This document shows positions 1-11,628 of a stretch of 64,000 nt of DNA, piece by piece (position 1 is the stretch's first letter; each line of letters opens with the position of its first letter). The DNA is taken from positions 604,134 to 668,133 of the forward strand of contig JAKSZT010038899.1 in NCBI GenBank assembly GCA_026826555.1, written 5' to 3'. The notes under the pieces are model-generated. The model searched no databases and had not been told where the DNA came from. It saw only the letters and a program-made list of their open reading frames with translations. Made by a program: the position numbers and the translations under genes. Source of the stretch: Tolypeutes matacus (lineage: Eukaryota > Chordata > Mammalia > Cingulata > Chlamyphoridae).

Positions 1-2235
1 ATCACTTTTTATTTTTATGTTCTTTTCCTATAAAATATTATGGTACTTATTTTCCTGCCATATAAACTTTCTAAAACTTATATCCTTCATAACTTTCTTC
101 CTTGTTTGCAAATTCCTTACAGTGTTTATGCTCTACTTACTTTTCTTCTTTCTGCCTTATTTAACTTTCATCCCATTTTATTTTTAGTATATGTTTCTTT
201 TTTACTCTCTCTTCCAAATAGAGGGTTTACTCAAATCTGTTAATCTTTATTTTCTGCTCATCATTTAAATTGGGTTACTGAAAATAATTCTTAGCCACAT
301 TTTGCATCACTACTTTCAGAATTTTTTTCCAATGCCACTTCATCATGGAGGCCCATTACACCTCTAAAATAAGTGAAACCCCCATCACAACACCATATTT
401 TATCCTGAGAGTGTTTTATTTCATGGCATTTTTATTGTTGTATATTGGCCCAACATATGGGCCCTCAAAAGTGTTTTAATAAATAGCCTATCAAGAACAT
501 CTAGAGAATTGAAAAATGTAAAATTTCTGTTGGTTCGCCCTTGTCTACAAAGGCTAAATTTTTCTGTTTGGGTCCTACTTGTGTTGCTATGTGTGTGTTT
601 GTGTTACTAATTCTTCTGAATATACTATAAGTTAGTATTCTGATTTCACAAAATTACAACACTTATGAAGACTTCCAGAGCCTTATACTTTTGATATTTC
701 CAATTCCACATGCGTATGTCTTTTTTTGTAATTTCATTATCACTTTGTATAATAACCTTTTGAATAAACTCAAAATGTATTCGTTATTCCCTGCAAACAC
801 AACTCTTCATGAAATAAACAAAATAGAAGTATAATGTAATTTGATCACTATAAACCTTTGTACTAAATCCTACAAAAGACATATTATTGTGTAATATTAC
901 AGTAGTTTTTCATATTAACTAAGATTTTGCGATATACTATGGTTACATTGCAAAGATGAAGAAACTGGACCTCAGAGAACTTAAGTGTTAACCCATGTCA
1001 GCTTGTCTTATAAATTTATGTGTTATATCTTAAGATTTTTAATATAGCATTAAAACATTTATGTAAATATTTTCTAAGCTTTCATTTTTAAATGAGAGAC
1101 AAAAGAACTTTATTTATTCAAGTAATATCAATGTGTATTATTCCAGAATCATTTACTTTTGAGTAAATCATCATATTCTTATTGAGAAATAGAATATAAA
1201 TGGATTGTATTCCTCTTGGGGCATCTCTTCTGGGTTACAATAGCTGTATAAATGGATATAAACAACCTCAATAAATCATAGTAATAGTGTTAAAATAAAT
1301 TTTCATTTGCTGTTCCACAGGTAAGATGAAATTTCAGATTATTGCAGAATAATTTAGGAGACAATGTAAATTATGAACTTCAAATATGCTATGAGAAACT
1401 TTGTACTAACACTTTAGTTCTTGTCTATTGTCTAGGTGCTTAGGAAGTATCCATAAAACCAGATTCATGTAGCAATCTATATAAACATTGAAACTCCATC
1501 CTTATTGAAAAACAACAAAGAAAAAATAAAATGTAAACTTTATGTTAGCAGTGGTAAATAAGAACTCTTGAAATAGGGTGGGTTGCTTTCATTGACCAAT
1601 GGAGGAAGGCATTCCAGTTCAAAATAAGAGCTCCGGAAGTAGGGTATAAACTTAAACACTTATGGAAATTTATCTACAGAGAGCAAGAAAACTTCAAATA
1701 TCTGGTAGCTTACATTTTATCATAATAAGGAAAATTAAAAATAATTCTTTTAAGCTTATTTTGCTACCTATGTAATCTAGAATCCCTGCCAGATTGCCAG
1801 TGTTCCATAGGCTCTTAATGGTAGTCTCTTTTGTTCATAGTTTAGCTCTCTTTTCTTAATGGTTTAAAAATATCCATATGCCTCAAGATTCATGTTTTGT
1901 TTTCTTTCATTATGGGGGAAAAGAGTTTTTGCAAAAATAAAGCCATGTTGTAATAGGAAATAATATATGACAGTGAAGAGTCAAGCACATGGAAGAAGAC
2001 CTGGAATTGAACCTTAGTTCTGGTGTGTATTAGCTGTGAAAGCTGCTACAAATGCAATGTGTACAAAATTCCATTTGTGCAGCAAGTGATCAATAAAATA
2101 TTGTTTTATTATTTCTCTCCTCCTTTGCACACTTCAAGTTTTAATGATGAGTCCAGGATAACTTGATTTGTCTGTTTTGGAGTAAAATCATATTTATAGA
2201 AACCACTTTAAATTTTCTAAAGTTTGAACAATTAT
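1..2235. other. AT-rich intergenic DNA, no gene seen
   Basis: I see no coding region here: open stretches are short, AT-driven and lack family motifs. A MIR scrap is listed separately. A second weak MIR-like stretch may lie near 1965-2040, too decayed to call. The sequence runs directly into the left target-site duplication of the L1 that starts at 2251. Confidence 0.7.
945..1012 (-). repeat. MIR fragment (SINE, tRNA-derived core)
   Basis: The stretch reading AAGATGAAGAAACTGGACCT followed by CAGAGAACTTAAGTG matches the reverse strand of the MIR core (gaggaaactgaggctcagagaggttaagtgac in outline). It is old and diverged and gives no sign of function. Confidence 0.55.
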
Positions 2236-2250
2236 TATTAAATTCATGGA
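2236..2250. repeat. Left target-site duplication of the full-length L1
   Basis: The 15-mer TATTAAATTCATGGA occurs here, directly before the first base of the L1 5'UTR, and again at 11614-11628 directly after its A-rich tail. A match of this length exactly at both ends is the hallmark of target-primed reverse transcription. It shows that everything between came in as a single insertion. Confidence 0.9.
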
Positions 2251-4027
2251 GGATGGGTCCAAGATGGCATTAGTGTAGGAGGGCACACACTGCACGCTCC
2301 CAGAGCAAGGCGGATTGTGGATGGGGTCCAGCCCGGGGGTCTGTGCTGTGCATGCGTGGAATGAGGAGCTTGGGACATCCATCTGTGTAGATCAACTGTG
2401 TGGATGGAACGATAGAGATTCATGAGTTTTAAGCCTGCCAGTGGTGGTTGGCACGGAAGGCTGAGCCCTGTGGTTAGGGAGAAAAAAATAAATAAAACGA
2501 TCAGTTGGAGCCACAACCGGGGCTAGAAAGTTTTATTTTCTGGGGATCTGCCTGCCTGGAGCCCCATGGACCTTGAGTGAAGAGAACAGCCAAAGCAAAT
2601 AAGCACCCAGTGGATGGGAGGGGTGATGCAGCTCGGGGGAGGGAGATGATTTGCCTAGCTGCCCAGGGATAAGCCCCAGGCTGCTGTGGAGCCAGGAAGA
2701 GGGGAAACTCCTGAAAAGAGGAAGGGTTCTGTTGGAGGACAGGGAAGTGAATTTTTTATTTTTATGTTTTGCCATTGATCTGGCTGCCTGGACCACCCCA
2801 TATCTTTGGGGAGTAGATAAACAGACCTGAAGCAGCATCAGGCTGAGAGGAGAGGTGAATCTGCAGTCAAACTGATTTACATAGCAACCTGGTGACACTA
2901 GTGCTCAATTCAATAAGGGGCGGATTCGACCATTTTTAGCACTCTGCACTGACTAACATCAGAGCTACAGCTACCCTAGGGGATCCAGAAAGTGGGACGT
3001 GCTTGATTAATTTCCAGGAGCTCAGCTAGGGTCCCTTTTGTAAAGGGGTTGGTCTAGAGGAGGAATTATTTTGGTCCCTGTATTTTGCCAAAAAAAAAAA
3101 AAAAGTGAGGTCAATTAAATAAATGAAAAATAAATTCTTTTTAATTTAGTTTAATAGCTAAAAGATGTTTCAGGACCTGCATATAGAACCCTGTGGGGAA
3201 ATTGATTGATAAACACAAGCAGGCAGAGAGGATCCACATGGACCCTAGGGGAATCATTGACCCACCTTAGCTCTGTTTGACTTCTTGCCTATGTGGAACT
3301 TTGATTTTTCTCTGTTTATTTCTGGTCTCTTCCTTTTCTTTCCTCTTTCCTTCCCTCATTCTCTTTTCTTTCTTTTTTTTAAATTAGGAGTGCTAGCTTG
3401 TTGCTTCTTTGCTGTGCTTCTTCTTCAGTAATTTCCCACTCACTGTCTATATTGATTTTGTATTCCAAACTATCGCTTATCTTTCCTTCATCTTTCTGCC
3501 TTCTGCTTTCTGTTGTGGCTCTTAGATACAACATTTTTTCATAGACCTACAACTTAAGGGTGTCAATTACTATTTCATCTATTTTGTTTACTTCTTTTTT
3601 TTAATTAGTATTAACTTTTTCCTTTCATCACTTTCTTTACTATTTCTCTCCCTCCTCATAATTCTAGCCTTCAAAATCATCATATGTATATACCTCCATT
3701 TGTTTTCCCAGTCCATTTTAGGAAGTCCATTTTTTTTCCTATTACACTACACTGCCTACACAAGTTAAATAATCATCTCATTAAGTCTCATTTGGCCCCT
3801 CTTCTAACTTTTATCAATATTACTATTATCCTTCTGCCTTCCTTACATCTTATGATTCCTCTGGCCCTAATCATTTGCCTTCAAGGGAACATAGAAAGAA
3901 GCCAAGAAATAAAATAAGAAGAAAAAGTGTCAAAGAGAAAAATTAATTCACATGCAGAATCACCACCTAAATAAAACTCGAGAGCATAGAGAAAAGCTAA
4001 TCAACTGAAAAAACCCATCAAGATAAT
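2251..4027 (+). promoter_or_regulatory. L1 5'UTR / internal promoter region
   Basis: The first bases (GGATGGGTCCAAGATGGC) resemble the CCAAGATGGC motif near the start of mammalian L1 5'UTRs, a YY1-type site that sets the transcription start in known L1s. The first 700 bases are GC-richer than the rest of the neighbourhood; the remainder is T-rich. Length, about 1.8 kb, is long for an L1 5'UTR. Any promoter activity is inferred from the family and not shown by the sequence. Confidence 0.65.
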
Positions 4028-5012
4028 ATGATAACCAGAGGGCAACAAAAAAATACAAATGACCCTGAGAAACAGGATAACATGGACCAGTCCAATGAAC
4101 AAAATAAAGACCAGGTGGCGATGAAGAACATCGAACAACTAAAAAAAAAAGCTATCCAAACAAATATCATGGACCAAATTAAAGAACTGAAGGCAGAGAT
4201 TAAGGATATAAAGAAGACACAGGGAGAACATACTGAAGAAATTGCAAACATGCTCAAAAAGGTAATGGATATGAAGGTGAACAATGGCACAATATAAGAA
4301 ATGAAAAAGATGCTGGATTCACATAACAGAAGATTTGAACAGGCAGAGGAAAGAATTAGTGATATGGAAGACAATACAGCTGAAATCAAAGAGATAGTAG
4401 AACAGATAGACAAAAAGTTAGAAAAAAATCCATCATGGACTCAGGGAATTAACCGATAATACAAAACACACAAACATACGCATTGTGGGCATCCCAGAAG
4501 AAGAAGAGATGGGAAAAGGAACAGAAGGAGTGTAGAAGGAAATAATGGCTGAAAACTTCCCAACCCTATTGAGAGAGATGGATGTGCAGATAAAGGAAGC
4601 ACAGTGCATCCGAAATAGCATAAATGCCAATGGGCCAACTCCAAGATATATACTTGTCAAAATGTCCAATGCTCAATACAAAGAGAAAATACTCAAGGCA
4701 GCAAGAGAAAAGAGAACCATCACATAGAAGGGAAGCACAATAAGATTAAGTGCTAATTTCTCCGCTGAAACCATGGAGGCAAGAAGACAGTGGTATGACA
4801 TAGTCAAAATACTAAAAGAAGAAAACTTCCAGCCACAAATTCTCTATCCAGCAAAACTGGCATTCAAAAATGATAGAGAGTTCAAAATATTCACAGATAA
4901 ACAGTAATTAAGAGAGTATGTCAAGAAGAAACCAGCACTTCATGAAATGCTAAAGGAATCTCTAGAAGTTGAAAGGAAAAAACAAGGGAGAGAGAGTTGG
5001 AGGAGGGTTTGA
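4028..5012 (+). pseudogene. L1 ORF1 (RNA-binding chaperone), broken
   Basis: ORF1 protein coats L1 RNA as a trimer and is needed for retrotransposition. The frame opens at ATG 4028 with a charged, Lys/Glu-rich helix whose heptads look like the coiled coil (to about 4430). The RNA-recognition domain follows (NIRIVGIPEEEE near 4468, ENFPTLLREMDVQIKEAQ near 4549), then the C-terminal domain (about 4740-4990, with ARRQWYD and FTDKQ). It stops early at 4295, has a further stop and frameshift near 4455, and stops near 4537, 4726 and 4906. It ends about 40 bp before ORF2. Function is known from the family and this copy is dead. Confidence 0.85.
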
Positions 5013-5050
5013 AAACAACTGAAAAAAAAAAAAGAGAAACAAAACAACAT

Positions 5051-6223
5051 ATGACGTACATTAACCCAAAGAAATAATGGCTTTAGTAAGAAACTCGTTA
5101 TGAGTAATAACACTGAATTTTAATGGATTAAATTCACCAAACAAAAGACACAGATTGGCAGAATGGATAAGAACATATGATCCATCTATATGCTGTCTAC
5201 AAGAAACCCACCTTCGACCCAAGGATTCAAGGAAGATGAAAGTGAATGTCTGGAAAACCATTTTACAAGCTAACAATTGCCAAAAAAGGGCAGGAGTAGC
5301 TATTCTAATATCAGACAAAATAGACTTTAAATACAAACTATTGTAAGAGACAAAAATGGACACTACATATTAGTAAAAGGAGTAATCTCTCAAGGAGAGA
5401 GAACAATCATCAACATTTATGCACCTAATCGGGAGGCCTCAAAATATGTGTGGCAAACTCTGGAAAAACTAAGAGGAGAAATAAATGCCTCTACAAATAT
5501 AGCAGGGCACTTCAACACAACACTATCATCATTAGACAGAACATCTAGAGAGAGAATCAATAAAGAAACTAAGGCATGCAACAATACATTAGAAGACCTG
5601 CAGTTAATAGACATATACAGAACACTACACCCAAATACAGCGGAATTTACAATCTTCTCGAGTGCACATGGAAGGTACTCCAAAATAGAACACATGCAAG
5701 GCCACAGAGCAACTCTCAATGAAATCAGAAAGATTGAGATTATACAAAATAATTTCTCTGACCACAACGGAATGAAATTTGAAATCACTAAGGGCCAGAG
5801 AAACAGGTTAGGCACAAGGATATGGAAGTTAAGCAACACACTCTTAGACAAACAGTGGGTCAAAGAGGAAATCTCAAAAGAAATCAGTAACTACCTTGAA
5901 ATTAATGAGAACGACAACACAACATATCAAAACCAATGGGAGGCAGCGAAAGCAGTCCTGAGAGGGAAGTTCAGAGCCATAAATTCATATATTAAAAAAG
6001 AAGAGATAAAATTGAAGACCTAACTGCACACTTGGAGGAATTGGAAAACAAAAACAACAAACTAAACTTAAAGGAAGTAGAAAGAAGGAAATAACAAAGA
6101 TTGGAGTAGAACTAAATGAAATAGAGAATAAGAAAGCACTGGAAACAATAAACAAAACAAAAAGCTGGTTCTTCGAGAATATCAATAAAATTGACAAACC
6201 CTTAGCCAGAGTAACAAAAAAAA

Positions 6224-6264
<41 letters not shown>

Positions 6265-8918
6265 AGATGCAAATACATAAAATAAGGAATGAGCAAGGGG
6301 ATATCACAACTGACCCCACAGAAATAAAGAGTATCATAAGAGGATACTTTGGAAAATTATATGCGAAGAAGAATGATCATTTAGAGGAAATGGCAAATTT
6401 GTAGAAACCCACAAACAGCCTACACTGATGAAAGAAGAAATAGATGAACTCAACAGTACAATTACAAGTGAAGATATAGAATCAGTCATCAAAATCCTCA
6501 CAACTAAGAGCCCAGGACCAGAGAGCTTCACAGCTGAATTCTACCAAACATTCCAGAAAGAGCTAACACCAATTCTACTTAAGAGCTTCCAAAAAATAGA
6601 ATTAGAAGAAATATTGCCTGACTCATTCTATGATGCCAACATTACCCTAATACCAAAACCAAATAAAGATACCACAAGAAAGGAAAATTATAGACCAAAT
6701 TCTCTAATGAATCTAGATGATAAAATCCTCAACAAAATACTTGCTAATCACATTCAACAACATATCAAAAGCATTATACACCTTGACCAAGTGGGTTTCA
6801 TCCCAGGTATGCAAGGGTGGTTCAATATAAGAAAATCAATCAATGTAATACACAACATAAAAAGATGGAAAGAAAAAATCACATGATCATCTCTGTAGAT
6901 GCAGAAAAAGCATTCGACAAACTACAGCACTCTTTCCTCATTAAAACACTAAAAAAGATATGAATAAATGGAAACTTTCTGAATATTATAAAGGGTATAT
7001 ATGAAAAACACAAAGCTAACATCATTTCAATGGTGAAATCCTAAAAGCCTTCCCTCTAAGAATGGGAACTAGACAAAGGTGCCCACTACCACCACTCCTA
7101 TTTAACATTGTCTTAGAAGTACTTGCATGAGCACTGAGACAAGAAAAGTACATAAAAGGCATCTAGATTGGAAAAGAAGAAGGAAAATTTTCATTATTTG
7201 CAGATGACATTATTCTATGCATAGAAAGCCCTGAGAAATCTAGAACAAGGTTTTTAGAACTCATAAAAGAGTTCAGTAATGTTGCAGGTTATAAAATCAA
7301 AGCTCAAAAATCAGTAGCATTTCTATACACCAATGACAAGCAAACTGAGGAGGAAATCAGGTAAAAAATACCATTTACAATAGTAACTAAAAGAATCAAA
7401 TACCTAGGAATAAATTTAACTAAAGAAGTAAAGGATTTATATACAGAAAACTACACAACACTGTTAAAGGAAATCAAAGAAAACTTAAATAAATGGAAAA
7501 AATATTCCCTGTTCATGGATAGGAAGATTAAACATCATCAAGATGTCTATCCTACCCAAATTAATCTTCAGATTTAATGCAATCCCAATAAAAGCAAACA
7601 TTGTATTTCTTAAGGAACTTGAAAAACTAAACAAAAAATATATTTGGAGAGGCTAGAGGCCCCGAATTGCCAAAGACATATTGAAAAATGAAAATGAAGT
7701 TGGAGATATCACACTACCTGACTTTAAAATATACTACAAAGCTACAGTGATCAAAACTGTGTGGTAATGACACAAGGATAGACCTACTGACCTATGGAAA
7801 CAAATTGAGAGTTCTGATATAGATCCTTGCATATACAGTTATCTGATATTTGACAAGGCCACGAAGCCCACTAAGTTGGGAGAGAATAGCCTCTTTAACA
7901 AGTGGTACTTGGAGAACTAGATATTCATATCCAAAAGAATGAGAGAAGAATACCATCTCACACCTTATACAAAAATCAACTCAAGGTGGATCAAAGATCT
8001 AAATATAAGAGCCAAAACCATAAAGACCTTGGAAGATAATGTAGGGAAGCATAAACAGGACCTTGTAATAGGAAATGGTTTCACGAACTTCACAGCGAAA
8101 GCACGAGCAGCAAGAGAAAATATAGATAAATGGGATCTCATCAAAATTAAAAACTTCTGCACCTCAAAGGATGTTATTAAGAAAATAAAAAGGCAGCCTA
8201 TCCAATGGGAGAAAATATTTGGCAACTATATATCTGATAGGAGCCTAATATCTTGCATATATAAAGAAATCCTACAGCTTGAAAATAAAAAGACAAACAA
8301 CCCATTTAAAAAATGGGCAAGTGACCTGAAAAGACACTTCTCCAAGGAAGAAATTCAAATGGCTAAAAAGCACATGAAGGAATGCTCAACATCGTTTGCT
8401 ATCAGGGAACTGCAAATCAAAACTACAATGAGATGACATCTTACACCCATCAAAATGGCAGCTATTAAAAAAGCAGGAGACACTAAATTTTGGAGAGGAT
8501 GTGGAGGAATAGGAACCCTCATCCATTGCTGGTGGGCCTGTGGTATTGTCCAGCCACAGTGGAGGACAGTTTGGCCGTTCCTCAGAAAAGTAACAATAGA
8601 TCTTCCATATGATTCATCAATTCCACTGCTGGGTATATATCCAGAAGAATTGAAAGCAAAGACAGAAACAGATATATGCACATCAATGTTCATAGCGGCA
8701 TTGTTCACCATTGCCAAAAGTTGGAATCAGCCCCAGTGCCCATCAACAGACGAATGGATAAACAAAATGTGGTACATACATACACGGAATATTACTCAGC
8801 TGTAAGAAGAAATAAAGTGCTAACACATGGAATAACGTGGATGAATCTTGAAGACCTTATGTTGAGTGAAGCAAGCCAGGCACTGAAGGACAAACAGTAT
8901 ATTACCTCACTGATTTGA
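5051..8918 (+). pseudogene. L1 ORF2 (endonuclease-reverse transcriptase), broken
   Basis: ORF2 nicks target DNA and copies L1 RNA into it. The endonuclease is visible in order: NGLNSP near 5125, LQETHL near 5195, and SDHNGMKFE near 5758. The reverse transcriptase follows: [14 protein letters not shown] near 6510, LIPKPNKDT near 6650, DAEKAFDKL near 6898 and the catalytic FADDII near 7198. The C-terminal segment runs 7939-8900 with INSRWIKDLN, HCWWACGIVQPQW (Cys/His-rich) and the closing WMNLEDLMLSEASQ. Stops and frameshifts recur, for example at 5343, 6022, 6884 and 6961. The AAAAAGAGAGAGAG run at 6215-6262 is a simple-repeat expansion inside the coding sequence. Confidence 0.9.
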
Positions 8919-11449
8919 ACTGAGGAAAGTGAGCAGTCTCCGAGAACCATAGTCTGAAAGATAGGTTATCAAAGGAGAGAAAGAGAAGAGCAGGCTCTAA
9001 ACCATCACCCATATGGACATAATCTATTGTAAAAGGATAGAGTATAGTTGCATATTGAAGGATAGGACAGATGGCTAGTGATATTACTGGGTTTGGTGGT
9101 GCAGCATTGAACAGGTGTGTAAATTAGGAAAGGCAGGTTCAAATACCCAAGGCATATAACTATAAATCTTGACATTCCATGAGTCAAGAGATGGTAGAGT
9201 CATTTGCCCGAGGGGGGGTGGGGAGGAAAGAACAGTTAAGATCGAATGGGGTATTTATTGGTCATGTGAAAGGTTTTTCATTACCTTACAGTAATGGACA
9301 CAGCACATGGTAAATATCATCAAAATTTATTAAAATATATCATCTAAATTTTAAACTATACTGTAAATCATTGACAGTGTTTAGTTGCTATATTTTCCTA
9401 TCTGTATAACAGTTATAACAATGCTAACATCCAAAAAAAATAAAAAGCAGGGGTTTAATATGGGGTGGGGAAGGGGGGTGGTTTAGTATCTGGGAGTCCC
9501 TGGTACTCCGCATGTGACTTTGCTGTGACCTAAAACATCTTTGAAAAATTAAATGAAAATTTGGGAGACACTGGAGATTGAGAGGGGGAAGGTGTCATGG
9601 CACACCAGACATCCGATAACACAGTGATAAAAGGAAAAAAAGAATATATATATATTTAAAGGCATTTCTTTTGCTTTTTCCCCACTTTTTTGAATGTCCC
9701 AATCTGCTAATTATATTTTGTTTTGTTTTGTTTTTCACTTGATTGTTGTTTTTTTCCTGAATTTCCTCATATTTGTCTCCTGCATGTAAGCTTATCATTG
9801 TTGTTCCTTTTTCCTATTAAGTGTATTTAATTTTTTTATGGACTACATGTTCATGGCACATTTAGATCACAGAAGGGTTACAATGGGTACTGCAAGGGAT
9901 TATTGGTGGGGGGTGTCTGGGAGGGGGGATTCATGGGAGTAAGTTCATTTGAATATACATGAAAGATATACAAAATTGTTCAAAAGATCAAAGGATGGGG
10001 CATGGTCACGGTGTGTGGACAATCACACAATAAATGACAGAATCTGAATTCCTAGCCTGGAGAGCTCTGCCACATTCTCCAAGGGAGCAGCAACATTCCT
10101 CTGAGTGCAGGGACAGTGTCTGTCAAAAGAGGATGGCTCACTGATGAGTTCTTTTTATTGATGACTACCCTTATGAGTCTTTGCTCTTGTAACTGAAACT
10201 TAGCTTACAGTTATGGGGTGCCTAAGGGTTGCCACCTGAGAGCCTCCTTGTTCCTCAAATGTGACCTCTCTCTAAGCCAAACTCAGCATATGAATGCATT
10301 ACCTTTCCCCCAACGTGGGACATGACTCCCGGGGTTGAGCCTCCCTGGCAATGAGGGATTAATACCAAGCGGGAGCTGGCAACACAACTGGAAAAAGACC
10401 TTGAATAAAAGCAGGAAAAGGTAAAGATAAATGAGTTCAAGTGGCTAAGAGACTTCAAAGAGAGTCGGGATGTCATCCCAGAGATAACGCTTATGCACAC
10501 CTCAGTAGGAGCTCATAGATCCTCAAAGTGCATATCACCCCACATAGAGGGGCTCCTGAGAGCTCTGGAGACACCCGGATCCTATATAAGGGGGGATAGC
10601 CCCAGAGACTGACGCCTTATCAGTGGGCTCTATTTTGGAATCTGTACTCTTGAGAGTGTCAGAATTGGACTCAAATAAGTCCTCCCTGCACATGGTTCAT
10701 CAGTCCCTTCTATTTAAACATATATGTGATGCTGGAGTTTTTAGGTATACTTCCAGGGACTGGAGCCTCTGGCCTACCTATATGCCAGATGTGTGTGGAC
10801 TCTCAGTGGAGCTGAAACTCCTACCCTACAGCTCAATGGACTCATCCAAGTCACCTGGTGAGGAGACAATGATGGACAATGGTCATCCCAGGGAATGGAG
10901 AGGGCCTGCATCTGCAGGCAGGATCATCCCACCCACCATATCCATGGGATATAAGCCCTCTCTCACTTGGAGGTGGAGTGGACATCACCATCCCAGTCCC
11001 CTCAGGATTGGGGGAAGAACTATGGACTAGAGTGTACTTAACGGTATTCTGTTGTACATATATGGTGATTCTAGCAATGGAAGAAATTATAACAGTGAGG
11101 TGGAGCCAGTGGCCATTGGACACTTCCGGGCAGGGAGGATATGTGTAGTTGAAATACAGGTTTTTTTTGGGATTTGGAGGTTGTACTGAGTGCTGTTGTG
11201 GCAACAGATGTAGGCCATTTTACATCAGCACACACCATTCAGAACTGTGTGGGAGAGAATGTGGTCTACGATGTGAACTGTGGTCTATGGTTGATGGCAA
11301 GGCCCCAGGATGTATAAGTTCATTGAGGGTGGTGGGCCACACTTGTGGGAGATGTTTGTGTGGAATGTGGTGGGACATGTGGGAGGTGGGGAACATGGGA
11401 ATCCTGGTACGTTCTGTGTAATATTTTAGGTAATCTCATCACCTCTTAA

Positions 11450-11482
<33 letters not shown>

Positions 11483-11613
11483 ATATAAATAACATTTTTG
11501 TAAGCAAATGCACATATATGCATATATATTTATATATTATTTTACATATATTTGTATGTATTGTGAAAATTTTGATTTTTACCCACAATAAAAAATAAAT
11601 AAATTTAAAAAAA
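8919..11613 (+). other. Very long L1 3'UTR (about 2.7 kb)
   Basis: Non-coding tail of the L1 between the ORF2 stop and the A-rich end. It carries G-rich runs near 9210, 9462 and 9905 and a middle block (about 9950-11135) that is also found, antisense, at 36.8-37.95 kb. A terminal part (11135-11613) contains an AT dinucleotide run (11447-11474) and the polyadenylation signal AATAAA at 11587-11592. Open stretches at 10623-11030 and 11149-11421 are chance frames in this GC-richer tail. The target-site duplication beyond the tail shows that this is part of the element and not flanking DNA. Confidence 0.85.
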
Positions 11614-11628
11614 TATTAAATTCATGGA
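11614..11628. repeat. Right target-site duplication of the full-length L1
   Basis: Exact copy of the 15-mer at 2236-2250, immediately after the A-rich tail of the L1. Confidence 0.9.

Larger units (their letters stand above)
2251..11613 (+). mobile_element. Full-length LINE-1 (L1) retrotransposon, decayed, about 9.4 kb
   Basis: This is one complete L1 copy: 5'UTR (2251-4027), ORF1 (about 4028-5012), ORF2 (about 5051-8918), and a 3'UTR of about 2.7 kb (8919-11613) ending in AATAAA and an A-rich tail. Both reading frames carry stop codons and frameshifts, so it cannot move on its own. The 15-bp target-site duplications at both ends are still perfect, so the copy is only moderately old. Mammalian L1s are usually 6-7 kb, and the extra length here lies in the 3'UTR. 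3' pieces ending in the same way recur at 14.9, 38.2 and 45.2 kb. Confidence 0.9.

Noticed and set aside
4018..4413. 131-codon open frame on the minus strand
   Set aside because: Antisense shadow of the L1 ORF1 coiled coil (Lys/Glu codons read as Phe/Ser on the other strand).
5417..5863. 148-codon minus-strand open frame
   Set aside because: Antisense shadow of the L1 endonuclease domain.
6215..6262. (GA)n run as a regulatory element
   Set aside because: It lies inside L1 ORF2 at a natural Lys/Arg/Glu-rich stretch and is best explained by slippage.
10623..11421. Several open frames of 89-135 codons in GC-richer DNA
   Set aside because: They lie inside the L1 3'UTR, as shown by the target-site duplications, and the same DNA recurs at other L1 ends without keeping the frames.
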